Below, piece after piece: positions 1 through 6,295 of a DNA stretch of 10,000 bases. The notes beneath the pieces are model-generated. The model saw only the letters and a program-made list of their open reading frames with translations. It ran no database searches and was not told the origin of the DNA. Both the position numbers and the translations under genes were made by a program. This stretch comes from Calditerrivibrio sp. (GTDB taxonomy: Bacteria; Chrysiogenota; Deferribacteres; Deferribacterales; Calditerrivibrionaceae). The stretch's first letter is position 1, and every line of letters starts with the position of its first letter. Location: contig JAIWOA010000049.1 in NCBI GenBank assembly GCA_020217115.1, positions 1 to 10,000 of the forward strand, in the 5' to 3' direction.

Positions 1-1
1 G

Positions 2-376
2 CTTGATTTTGACAGGGTTTCAGGGCTTATAGAAAAAGGTGTTATAGAGCTTGCTCCCCTTGCATTTATGAGGGGTAGAACCCTTGATGACGCGTTTATT
101 ATCCTTGATGAAGCTCAAAATGCCACAATAGAGCAGATGAAAATGTTTTTGACACGGATGGGATTTAACTCCAAAGCTGTAATCACAGGGGACATAACTC
201 AAATAGATCTCCCAATAGAAAAGAGGTCAGGTCTCGTTGTAATCAAAGATGTTTTAAATAATATAGAAGGTATAGATTTTATAGAATTTACAAAGGTAGA
301 TGTAGTAAGAAATCCAATAGTTCAAAGAATCATAAAAGCTTATGAAATATATGAAAATAGAGAAAATGGGGTGTAA
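2..376 (+). CDS. phoH: PhoH-family ATPase (YbeZ-like), C-terminal part
   Basis: This is the 3' part of a gene that begins before the window; 124 codons are present and the stop is at 374-376. PhoH proteins are cytoplasmic P-loop ATPases related to superfamily 1 helicase cores and linked to RNA metabolism with YbeY. The visible part holds the family's second half: [19 protein letters not shown], a Walker B-type strand ending in the LDEAQ motif, then [14 protein letters not shown] and [10 protein letters not shown], and a C-terminal segment ending in an Arg/Lys-rich helix. The Walker A loop lies upstream and cannot be checked. The stop is one base before the ybeY start, so the two are surely co-transcribed. 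The pairing with YbeY supports YbeZ/PhoH over other helicase-like families. Family assignment is near certain; the exact function in this organism is inferred. Confidence 0.95.
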   Translation, partial: LDFDRVSGLIEKGVIELAPLAFMRGRTLDDAFIILDEAQNATIEQMKMFLTRMGFNSKAVITGDITQIDLPIEKRSGLVVIKDVLNNIEGIDFIEFTKVDVVRNPIVQRIIKAYEIYENRENGV

Positions 377-377
377 A

Positions 378-824
378 ATGGAGATAATCTTACTTATGGA
401 TAACGAAAAAGGTTACGATGTAGATAAGAGTTTTTTTACAGATATTGCAAAAGTAGTTCTAACGGATGAAAGGGTTAAGTACCCTTTTAATATTGCAGAG
501 ATATCAATGGTTCTAACCGATGACAAAGAGATGCAGGAGATCAACCGACTTTATAGAAAAATCGATAAACCTACAGATGTTCTGTCTTTCCCAATAAATG
601 AAAATAAAACTATAACATCCAAATTATTGGGAGATATTGTGATCTCCATTGACAGGGTAAAATCGCAAGCAGCTGAAAGTGGATGCACGGAGAAGGAAGA
701 GATAGCATATCTTTTCATTCATGGTCTTTTACACCTTTTGACCTTTGACCATGAAACATCAGAAGATGATGAAGAGGAGATGTTTGCTATTCAGGATTCA
801 ATATTTGATAAAATTTTTACATAA
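378..824 (+). CDS. ybeY: endoribonuclease YbeY (16S rRNA maturation)
   Basis: The product is a 148-residue single-domain zinc metalloprotein of usual YbeY length. YbeY is a cytoplasmic RNase needed for 16S rRNA 3'-end processing and 70S ribosome quality control. The zinc-binding signature H-x3-H-x5-H is seen as HGLLHLLTFDH, with His115, His119 and His125. The upstream DKPTDVLSFP (residues 63-72) and LGDIVIS (84-90) segments are also typical. In most family members the loop reads LxGxDH; here the Gly is Thr. I chose ATG 378 because GGGGTG (368-373) sits four bases before it and it follows the phoH stop by one base. An in-frame ATG at 342 would overlap phoH and add 12 residues without family support. 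Coupling to phoH and the presence of era downstream fit a shared ribosome-maturation role. Confidence 0.96.
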   Translation: MEIILLMDNEKGYDVDKSFFTDIAKVVLTDERVKYPFNIAEISMVLTDDKEMQEINRLYRKIDKPTDVLSFPINENKTITSKLLGDIVISIDRVKSQAAESGCTEKEEIAYLFIHGLLHLLTFDHETSEDDEEEMFAIQDSIFDKIFT

Positions 825-832
825 AAATAGTA

Positions 833-860
833 TGGAAAATATATTAAAATATGTTATGAT
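833..860 (+). promoter_or_regulatory. possible weak sigma70-type promoter inside the operon
   Basis: TGGAAA (833-838, 4 of 6 to TTGACA) and TATGAT (855-860, 5 of 6 to TATAAT) are separated by 16 bases in the short gap after ybeY. Initiation about seven bases downstream would fall at or just before the Shine-Dalgarno of the next gene, leaving almost no leader. AT-rich gaps give such matches by chance, so this is only a candidate internal promoter. Confidence 0.22.
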
Positions 861-866
861 ATAGGT

Positions 867-872
867 GGAGGT
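867..872 (+). promoter_or_regulatory. Shine-Dalgarno GGAGGT misplaced for the first ATG of dgkA-PAP2
   Basis: GGAGGT is a full anti-16S match, but the first in-frame ATG of the downstream gene (896) is 23 bases away, too far for normal initiation. No ATG, GTG or TTG occurs in 873-895. An in-frame ATA at 881 lies eight bases after the site, the normal distance. Either the ATA initiates, or the ribosome uses ATG 896 with no good site. Confidence 0.6.
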
Positions 873-880
873 AAATAAAA

Positions 881-1594
881 ATAGAACCTTATAGTATGAA
901 ATCAAAAAGCTGGTGGAGATCCCTCGGATATGCCATAGAAGGTGTTTTATACGCAGCTAAGACTGAAAGAAATATCAAAATTCATATATCGTTGTCCATA
1001 GCAGTACTTTTTATAGCATTGTTTTTTAATCTTAAGTTTCTGGAGTATATAATATTAACGATAACGATTTCACTTGTAATAGCTGCAGAACTCTTTAATA
1101 CTGCAATAGAATATCTGGTGGATGCACTGATAAAAGAAAAATCTGATTTAGCAAAAAGAGTCAAGGATGTAAGTGCAGGAGCTGTTTTGGTCACAGCATT
1201 TGGAGCTATTTTTGTAGGCTATTTTGTCCTTTTTGATAAAATAAAAGTTGCGATCTCCTTTAGTCTGAAAAGGTTACCAAACCTTCCCCACCATATAGCA
1301 ATTGTATCAATAGTCATAACAGTAGCATTGGTTGTTATAATAAAATCTATTTTTGGAAAAGGTGAGCCATTAATGGGTGGGATGCCTTCAGGACATGCAG
1401 CAGTATCATTCTCAATATTTGTATCAATAGTTTATCTTACAAAAGATGTTGCTGTCAGTTTATTGGTATTGCTACTTTGCATACTTGTTGCAGAGTCGAG
1501 GATAAGACTGCAAATACATAGCTTAGCTGAGGTAATATGGGGAGCTATTCTGGGTTCGGGAGTTACATTATTAATATTTTTTCTATTTTTATGA
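881..1594 (+). CDS. fused undecaprenol/diacylglycerol kinase - PAP2 phosphatase
   Basis: This is an integral membrane protein joining two lipid-phosphate enzymes. Numbered from ATG 896 (232 residues), the N-terminal DgkA domain spans about 7-115, with TERNIKIH (23-30) and ELFNTAIE (65-72) matching the family's active-site helix; Glu65, Asn68 and Glu72 are the expected catalytic or metal-binding residues. The C-terminal PAP2 domain spans about 133-232, with PSGH (164-167) and SR-x5-H (201-208). Its first motif (K-x6-RP) is reduced to a GKGEP-type sequence, as I recall for other fused members. By family, the kinase would phosphorylate undecaprenol or diacylglycerol and the phosphatase would remove lipid phosphates, suggesting carrier-lipid recycling at the inner membrane. 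The start is uncertain: the only good Shine-Dalgarno points to ATA 881, adding five residues; ATG 896 is the conventional choice. The stop overlaps the next gene's Shine-Dalgarno. Confidence 0.9.
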   Translation: MEPYSMKSKSWWRSLGYAIEGVLYAAKTERNIKIHISLSIAVLFIALFFNLKFLEYIILTITISLVIAAELFNTAIEYLVDALIKEKSDLAKRVKDVSAGAVLVTAFGAIFVGYFVLFDKIKVAISFSLKRLPNLPHHIAIVSIVITVALVVIIKSIFGKGEPLMGGMPSGHAAVSFSIFVSIVYLTKDVAVSLLVLLLCILVAESRIRLQIHSLAEVIWGAILGSGVTLLIFFLFL

Positions 1595-1603
1595 GGTGTT
1601 GTA

Positions 1604-2887
1604 GTGGACAGTAATTCTGCTTATATTATTTCAATAGGGGTGTGCCTTTTTTTATCAGCATATTTTTCTGCAAGTGAAACAGCCCTTACCTCTTTGAGTG
1701 AATTAAAGGCAAAACATCTTATACAGGAGATGGGGGAAAAGGGTAAAAGGCTTGAACTATGGCTACTTCACCCCAACAAAGTGCTTTACACTCTTTTAAT
1801 AGGGAACAACATTGTAAATATTCTAAGCTCCGTATTGGCAACAGATTGGGCTTACAAAACCTTCAAAAATTCATCAATTGCCATGGTTACGGGTGTAATG
1901 ACAATACTGGTAATATTCTTTGGAGAAATATTTCCCAAAACCTATGCAAAGCATAACGCTGAAAAATTTAGCATATTTACACTTTACATAGTGAGAATAT
2001 TCTACTGGGCATTTTACCCATTCTCTTACACTCTGAATAAGGTCGTAAAATTTTTGATTCTTCTATTTGGGGGGAAGGTAGAACATGAAGGTCCAAAAAT
2101 AACAGAGGATGAACTGGAATTCCTCATATCCATTGGAGAAAAAGAGGGGGTACTGGAAAATCAGAAAAAGGAGATGCTTCATAATATATTTGAGATCAGT
2201 GAAACATATGTAAAAGAGATTATGGTTCCACTGAACGATGTAACAATGATAGAAATCTCAACCCCACTTGAGGAAATTATAAATATTATTGCAAAAACAG
2301 AATATTCAAGGATACCAGTATACGAAAATGATACAGATAATGTGATAGGTATACTTTATTCAAAGGATATAATAAAATTTGTAAACAAAGGTTTGGATAA
2401 AATAAATATAAAGAATATATTAAAGAAGGCCTATTTTGTACCATCCACAAAAAGAATTGATGATCTTTTAAGAGAATTTCAGCTAAAAAGAATCCATCTT
2501 GCCCTCGTGGTAGATGAATATGGGAGTATAGATGGTCTTATCACACTTGAAGATATACTTGAGGAGATTGTAGGAGAGATAAGGGACGAATACGATAAGG
2601 AAGAAGAGGAAGATATAAGACAGATAGGAGAAAATCAGTTTATTGTAAAAGGTAGACTCAATATAGATGATTTTTGCGAATATTTTGGTATAGAAAAGCA
2701 GGAAAGTATGGAGGAATATGAAACAATAAGTGGCCTTATCTTTGATATTGCAGACAAGATACCGGAAATAGGTGAAGAGTATATTTACGATGGATATAAA
2801 TTTATAGTAGTGGAAAAAGATGGAAGAAAAATACAAAAGATAAAACTGATAAAATTAAACAAGGAAGAAGATATTGAAAAAAATTAA
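1604..2887 (+). CDS. CNNM/CorC-type membrane protein (HlyC/CorC family) with CBS pair
   Basis: This 427-residue protein belongs to the CNNM/CorC family, linked to magnesium and cobalt transport or tolerance and historically called hemolysin-related. The order is standard. A DUF21/CNNM membrane domain covers about residues 5-155, with hydrophobic segments near 5-24, 60-80, 92-110 and 124-155 and the motifs [18 protein letters not shown] and [14 protein letters not shown]. Two CBS motifs follow at about 207-262 and 275-328, the second with [21 protein letters not shown] CorC_HlyC C-terminal domain lies at about 340-420. The start is GTG 1604, with GAGGTG (1593-1598) five bases upstream and the preceding stop at 1594. 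The 3' end overlaps era by 14 bases, so the two are probably translationally coupled. A CorC paralogue beside ybeY also occurs in Enterobacteria (ybeX). Transport of a particular ion is inferred from family only. Confidence 0.93.
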   Translation: MDSNSAYIISIGVCLFLSAYFSASETALTSLSELKAKHLIQEMGEKGKRLELWLLHPNKVLYTLLIGNNIVNILSSVLATDWAYKTFKNSSIAMVTGVMTILVIFFGEIFPKTYAKHNAEKFSIFTLYIVRIFYWAFYPFSYTLNKVVKFLILLFGGKVEHEGPKITEDELEFLISIGEKEGVLENQKKEMLHNIFEISETYVKEIMVPLNDVTMIEISTPLEEIINIIAKTEYSRIPVYENDTDNVIGILYSKDIIKFVNKGLDKINIKNILKKAYFVPSTKRIDDLLREFQLKRIHLALVVDEYGSIDGLITLEDILEEIVGEIRDEYDKEEEEDIRQIGENQFIVKGRLNIDDFCEYFGIEKQESMEEYETISGLIFDIADKIPEIGEEYIYDGYKFIVVEKDGRKIQKIKLIKLNKEEDIEKN

Positions 2888-3761
2888 AACTGGATTAGTA
2901 GCTATAGTTGGACGACCAAATGCAGGTAAATCAACCCTTTTAAATGCAATAATAGGAGAGAAGGTTTCAATCATCTCCCACAAACCAAACACAACAAGGA
3001 CTCAGATCAGGGGGATATACAATTCCGTTGATTCCCAGATAATATTTATAGATACTCCGGGGATACACAATGCAAAGGATAGAATCAACAATCTTATGGT
3101 GGAAAAAGCCTTTGAGGCCATGGAGATGGTGGATATAATATATTTTCTTGTAGAACCTGGTGAGATAAAGGGGCTAGAATACAGGAAAATCATCAAGTTA
3201 ATAGAGGGGAAAGATGTAAAAAAGTTTCTTGTAGTAACAAAAATAGATAGTTTTGATAAAGAAACTGTCTATAAAACTGCCCAATCGGTCTTTGAAGATT
3301 ATAAGTTTGACATCGTCATACCTGTATCTTCAATAAAAAATATAAATATAGATAAATTAATAGAAGTTACTAAGGATAATCTTGATTATGGAGAAAGGTT
3401 ATATCCTGAGGATGATATCGTTGATGTTGGAGAAAAGTTTCTCATAGCTGAATTTATTAGAGAACAGATATTCGAATTACTCAAAGATGAAGTACCATAC
3501 GACACATTTGTAGAATGTGAACTAATAGAGGATAGAAGTGAAAACTTGATGTATATCTCTGCTGCAATATATGTAAAAAGAGACTCACAAAAAGCTATAA
3601 TACTTGGTAAAAGAGGTTCATCCATAAAAAAAATAGGACAAAATGCAAGGCTCACGCTGGAAAATTTCTTTGGGGTAAAGGTATATCTGGATCTTTTTGT
3701 GAAAGTAAAGGAAAATTGGGAACAGAAAGATGAATATCTAAAAATTCAGGGTATATTATAG
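2874..3761 (+). CDS. era: GTPase Era
   Basis: Era is a cytoplasmic and membrane-associated GTPase that binds the 3' end of 16S rRNA and acts in 30S assembly. The 295 residues match the usual size. The G domain shows G1 GRPNAGKS (13-20), the Era switch KPNTTRTQIRGI (37-48), G3 DTPG (60-63) and G4 TKID (122-125; Thr replaces the more common Asn). The C-terminal KH domain has the GKRGSSIKKIG loop (245-255). The start is TTG 2874: GGAAGAAG (2863-2870) is three bases upstream, and the product then begins [15 protein letters not shown], the right distance from G1. The frame starts inside the corC-like gene. Era last in an operon with phoH and ybeY is a known arrangement in several phyla, and YbeY has been reported to interact with Era. 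A hairpin terminator follows directly. Confidence 0.97.
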   Translation: MKKIKTGLVAIVGRPNAGKSTLLNAIIGEKVSIISHKPNTTRTQIRGIYNSVDSQIIFIDTPGIHNAKDRINNLMVEKAFEAMEMVDIIYFLVEPGEIKGLEYRKIIKLIEGKDVKKFLVVTKIDSFDKETVYKTAQSVFEDYKFDIVIPVSSIKNINIDKLIEVTKDNLDYGERLYPEDDIVDVGEKFLIAEFIREQIFELLKDEVPYDTFVECELIEDRSENLMYISAAIYVKRDSQKAIILGKRGSSIKKIGQNARLTLENFFGVKVYLDLFVKVKENWEQKDEYLKIQGIL

Positions 3762-3763
3762 AT

Positions 3764-3797
3764 AATTAAAAGGCCCCTTTTCAGGAGCCTTTTAATT
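3764..3797. terminator. bidirectional intrinsic terminator between era and the cytochrome gene
   Basis: A 14-base arm at 3764-3777 pairs with 3784-3797 around the six-base loop TTTTCA. There is one C-A mismatch; the GC-rich top is GGC-CC/GG-GCC. The A-run on the left arm and the T-run on the right give a U-tract on either strand, so it can stop both era (+) and the convergent cytochrome gene (-). Both stop codons lie within 15 bases of the stem. Confidence 0.88.
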
Positions 3798-3811
3798 TAA
3801 TTGTAACTATT

Positions 3812-4264
3812 TCAATATCTGTCTTTGATTTTGTTTTGTTCTAATATTTCATTTAAACTAAGTTCATTTATTCTCCCAAGCTTCCATACTGGAACCCACT
3901 TTTTAAATACTTCAAGATTTTTTTCCCTCTCCTCTTTTGTATCACCAAGGTATTCATACATATTGCCAGGTTTCCCATCTTTTACATTGGCACCATTATC
4001 AAGTCTTCTCATCAAAGCACCAGTATTAGGCCATGTAACATATGCAATAAGAGATCTAAAAGTATCCATCTTCATGCCAACCATATCTTTTTTCATGTTT
4101 GGATCCTTTGAAACAGCAGCTTTCCATTCCTCATATTCCAGACCATTGTGGCAACCTGCACATTTACTTTCAAAGATAGGTTTAATATGGGTAGTGTACT
4201 TCACATCTTCCGCATAGGAAAATGAAATAAAACAAAACAGAAAAAAGATAATAAATTTTTTCAT
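3812..4264 (-). CDS. exported monoheme cytochrome c
   Basis: The product is 150 residues. Residues 1-18 form a signal peptide (MKKF, a Phe/Ile-rich core, then SYA before Glu19), so it should be exported to the periplasm. One heme-binding motif CAGCH is present (Cys35, Cys38, His39), preceded by YTTHIKPIFESK, typical of small cytochrome c domains. No second CxxCH exists. Candidate distal ligands are Met85 in ALMRRLDNG and Met102 in GNMYEYLG. The C-terminal third is amphipathic and Lys/Glu-rich, with no membrane anchor. The Cys at position 11 sits in the signal core without a lipobox. An ideal Shine-Dalgarno (GGAGG, six bases upstream of ATG) and a good promoter indicate an independent single-gene unit. 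It is probably a soluble electron carrier for anaerobic respiration; the partner enzyme is not in the window. Confidence 0.9.
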   Translation of the reverse strand: MKKFIIFFLFCFISFSYAEDVKYTTHIKPIFESKCAGCHNGLEYEEWKAAVSKDPNMKKDMVGMKMDTFRSLIAYVTWPNTGALMRRLDNGANVKDGKPGNMYEYLGDTKEEREKNLEVFKKWVPVWKLGRINELSLNEILEQNKIKDRY

Positions 4265-4390
4265 ATATTCCTCCTTATAAATTCAATAATAAAACTATAT
4301 TAGTTTCATAGGATTTGTCAAGATTAATATTTTATTAGATGTTTTTTTATTTAATATAAATAAGTTACTTAATCAACTCTATCGTCGTTT
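4265..4390. other. intergenic region between rluA-like gene and cytochrome c gene
   Basis: Apart from the cytochrome promoter and ribosome site, this AT-rich gap holds an 11-base inverted repeat, TAAGT-T-ACTTA (4361-4371), centred roughly 79 bases before the predicted transcription start. It could be a regulator site or chance. No hairpin plus T-run was found to terminate the upstream moeA-rluA unit on the - strand. Confidence 0.3.
4294..4321 (-). promoter_or_regulatory. sigma70-type promoter of the cytochrome c gene
   Basis: On the - strand a perfect -35 TTGACA (4316-4321) and -10 TATAGT (4294-4299, 5 of 6) are separated by 16 bases. Start of transcription near 4287 gives a leader of about 22 bases ending in the GGAGG ribosome site before the ATG at 4264. 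This is the best promoter match in the window and separates the cytochrome gene from the moeA-rluA unit upstream. Confidence 0.75.
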
Positions 4391-5032
4391 CTAAAATATG
4401 AAACTTTTTATATAATCAGAAGTATCATTACAATAGCTTAATTTGATGTTTTTTGTAGGGTGGAAAAAGGATAATTTACATGATTGAAGAGTAAGTCTTT
4501 TATCGTCAGTTTTTTTATTGTAAAGAAAATCGTTTACCAATGGATGCTTCAAAGCTTTAAGATGAACTCTTATCTGGTGAGTACGTCCAGTATAAGGAAC
4601 AACCTTCAATAAAGTAGAATTTTTATAGTATTCCAAAGGATAAAATGTAGTAATTGAATCTCTACCACTCTTAAAATTTATTTTATATTTTCCATGATAA
4701 TTTACTTTAGAAATTGGAAGCATGCATGTTACAGGAGAATCAAATCTACCTTCCACGAGGGCATAATATTCTTTTTCGACTTTCCCACTTTCAAATTGAA
4801 TAGAGAGTTTTTTATGTGCTTGTTCATTTTTAGCAAAGACCATCAATCCACCAGTTCCAGAGTCAAGTCTATGAACAATAAAAATTCTTCTATAAATATT
4901 TTTTAAAACACTCCTCAAGCAAGGGATATTCTGATCGTATCTATCCTCAATTACAAGTACGCCATGGGCTTTATCAAGAACAAGAATATCGTCATCTTCA
5001 TGGATAAGCTTAAAAAATTGATCTATACTCAT
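4391..5032 (-). CDS. RluA-family RNA pseudouridine synthase
   Basis: This 213-residue protein belongs to the RluA/RluC/RluD family, which isomerises uridine to pseudouridine in rRNA or tRNA. The catalytic motif is HRLDSGTGGLMVFAK, with the nucleophile Asp57; most members have T-S-G where this has T-G-G. GRTHQIRVHL (149-158) is the second signature, and VNDFLYN near 166-172 matches the family's end motif. There is no N-terminal S4 domain and the length is near the minimum of the family, so it is a catalytic core only, closer to RluA or TruC than to RluC/D. The substrate base cannot be predicted. ATG 5032 lies 23 bases inside the end of moeA and has only a weak GAAAG upstream, so translation is probably coupled to moeA. 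No convincing terminator follows it before the cytochrome promoter. Confidence 0.88.
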   Translation of the reverse strand: MSIDQFFKLIHEDDDILVLDKAHGVLVIEDRYDQNIPCLRSVLKNIYRRIFIVHRLDSGTGGLMVFAKNEQAHKKLSIQFESGKVEKEYYALVEGRFDSPVTCMLPISKVNYHGKYKINFKSGRDSITTFYPLEYYKNSTLLKVVPYTGRTHQIRVHLKALKHPLVNDFLYNKKTDDKRLTLQSCKLSFFHPTKNIKLSYCNDTSDYIKSFIF

Positions 5033-6227
5033 ATGGGAATACTTTCAATTTTACACCTTCACCTATCTCTCCAATCAGATCAGATGGCAACATACAAAAT
5101 CCGTTTGATTCCATGATAGAACCTATAATGTGGGAATCTTGAGCACCAAAAGGGTATGCAACAAACTTACCCTCTACATACTTTAACACAACTCTATTAA
5201 AGTGAACCCTATTATTCCCCTTTTTCATCTTACCTTTCAATTCTGCTTCCACAAACTTTGGTAAAAAATCTGAACAACCAAACATTTTTTTTATAAATGG
5301 TTCCACATAAAAGAATACACAAAAAGCCGAACTCACAGGATTACCTGGCAGAGCAAAAAATGGTATCCCTTTCAAAATTCCAAAAGAAAAAGGTTTACCC
5401 GGCTTCTGTTTTACCCCTCTAATTTTCCATTCCACACCTATCTCTTCAGCAACATTCCCCACAACATCATAATCACCACTTGATATTCCAGCACTGGATA
5501 AAAATATGTCATACTTATCATCTATATTTTTTAAGAATTCAGCCAGATCATCGTCATCATCTCTAAAAATACCAAGATATTCTATCTCAACACCAAGTTT
5601 TTTAAGAAAGCTCCTGGCAAAAAAACCATTGGAATCAACTGTCTTATCCCCAAATGAACTATCAGATGGGTATATAAGCTCTCCACCAGTTGAAATAACC
5701 CCAACCCTTATTCTTCTTGCTACCTTTACAAATGTTACACCAGCAGATATAAGTCTTGCTAAAATAAAAGGGGTAATTTCTCTTCCCTTTATATCTATAG
5801 TATCCCCTATTTTTATATCTTCACCTGCATTTCTTATATGATTAAAATATTTCATTTTACCATCTATAGTGACATACCCATTATCTTCGTTACATATCTC
5901 AATTTCAGCTACAGCATCACCACCTTCAGGTATAAAGCCACCTGTCATGATCTTATAGCATTCATTTTTACCAATCTTAATTTTTGATACATCATCACCA
6001 GCCTTTATCACTCCCTTCATCTCAAAAACCCTGACTCCAGACTCAAAATCAGGCCATCTAATAACATAACCATCCATCGCAGAATTATTATTGGGGGGAA
6101 GATTCCTATTTGAAACTACATTTTCATATGCAATTCTTCCAACAGATTCCAATACAGAAACTATCTCATATCCGACTGGACTGGCAAAACTCAAAACTAT
6201 CTCTTGAGATTCTATAGGACCTTTCAT
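5010..6227 (-). CDS. moeA: molybdopterin molybdenumtransferase MoeA
   Basis: MoeA inserts molybdenum into adenylylated molybdopterin, completing the molybdenum cofactor used by enzymes such as nitrate reductase and formate dehydrogenase. The 405 residues have the usual layout. The N-terminal domains carry NNNSAMDGY (46-54) and MTGGFIPEGGDAV (94-106). The MogA-like domain (about 175-315) has VISTGGELIYPS, SSAGISSGDYD (244-254), KPGKPFSFG (275-283) and LPGNPVSS (293-300). The C-terminal domain has AYPFGAQDSHIIGSIMESNG. SSAGISSGD is a small variant of the usual SGGVSxGxxD. The start is ATG 6227, with GGGGGT about six bases upstream. It is the first gene of a - strand unit with the rluA-like gene, divergent from hflX. 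No molybdenum-cofactor riboswitch fits in the 68-base gap. Confidence 0.95.
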   Translation of the reverse strand: MKGPIESQEIVLSFASPVGYEIVSVLESVGRIAYENVVSNRNLPPNNNSAMDGYVIRWPDFESGVRVFEMKGVIKAGDDVSKIKIGKNECYKIMTGGFIPEGGDAVAEIEICNEDNGYVTIDGKMKYFNHIRNAGEDIKIGDTIDIKGREITPFILARLISAGVTFVKVARRIRVGVISTGGELIYPSDSSFGDKTVDSNGFFARSFLKKLGVEIEYLGIFRDDDDDLAEFLKNIDDKYDIFLSSAGISSGDYDVVGNVAEEIGVEWKIRGVKQKPGKPFSFGILKGIPFFALPGNPVSSAFCVFFYVEPFIKKMFGCSDFLPKFVEAELKGKMKKGNNRVHFNRVVLKYVEGKFVAYPFGAQDSHIIGSIMESNGFCMLPSDLIGEIGEGVKLKVFPYEYRSIF

Positions 6228-6246
6228 AAATAACCCCCTTTATTTC

Positions 6247-6275
6247 TTGTAAAATATTTTATAATATTATATAAA
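6247..6275 (+). promoter_or_regulatory. candidate hflX promoter in the moeA/hflX divergent gap
   Basis: TTGTAA (6247-6252, 4 of 6) and TATAAA (6270-6275, 5 of 6) are separated by exactly 17 bases. Initiation near 6282 would leave a very short leader containing the AGGAGG ribosome site (6285-6290). The gap of 68 bases is almost entirely A and T and must also hold the moeA promoter on the other strand; several TATAAT-like hexamers occur there, but I could not fix a -35 for moeA. Confidence 0.5.
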
Positions 6276-6295
6276 ATATTAAACAGGAGGTCGCT

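Noticed and set aside
342..377. Upstream ATG at 342 as the ybeY start
   Set aside because: It would overlap phoH by 35 bases and add 12 residues not expected in YbeY, while ATG 378 has its own ribosome site.
2483..2836. 117-codon open frame on the - strand
   Set aside because: It lies entirely opposite the CBS and CorC domains of the corC-like gene, and its translation is low-complexity Phe/Tyr/Ile-rich, as expected of the complement of AT-rich coding DNA.
3825..4217. 130-codon open frame on the + strand opposite the cytochrome gene
   Set aside because: The opposite strand has a signal peptide, CAGCH heme motif, strong ribosome site and promoter; this frame has none.
4361..4376. Possible FNR-type site (TTGAT half-site on the - strand) near the cytochrome promoter
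   Set aside because: Only one half-site fits; the second half is TAACT and not ATCAA.
4322..4390. T-run GTTTTTTTAT near 4341-4350 as a terminator for the moeA-rluA unit
   Set aside because: The T-run is on the + strand while the transcript is on the - strand, and no stable stem precedes it in the right direction.
5506..5841. 111-codon open frame on the + strand opposite moeA
   Set aside because: It mirrors the conserved MogA-like domain of moeA and is Ser-rich with no ribosome site.
6228..6295. Molybdenum-cofactor riboswitch before moeA
   Set aside because: The gap is 68 bases of nearly pure A and T, too short and without the needed helices.
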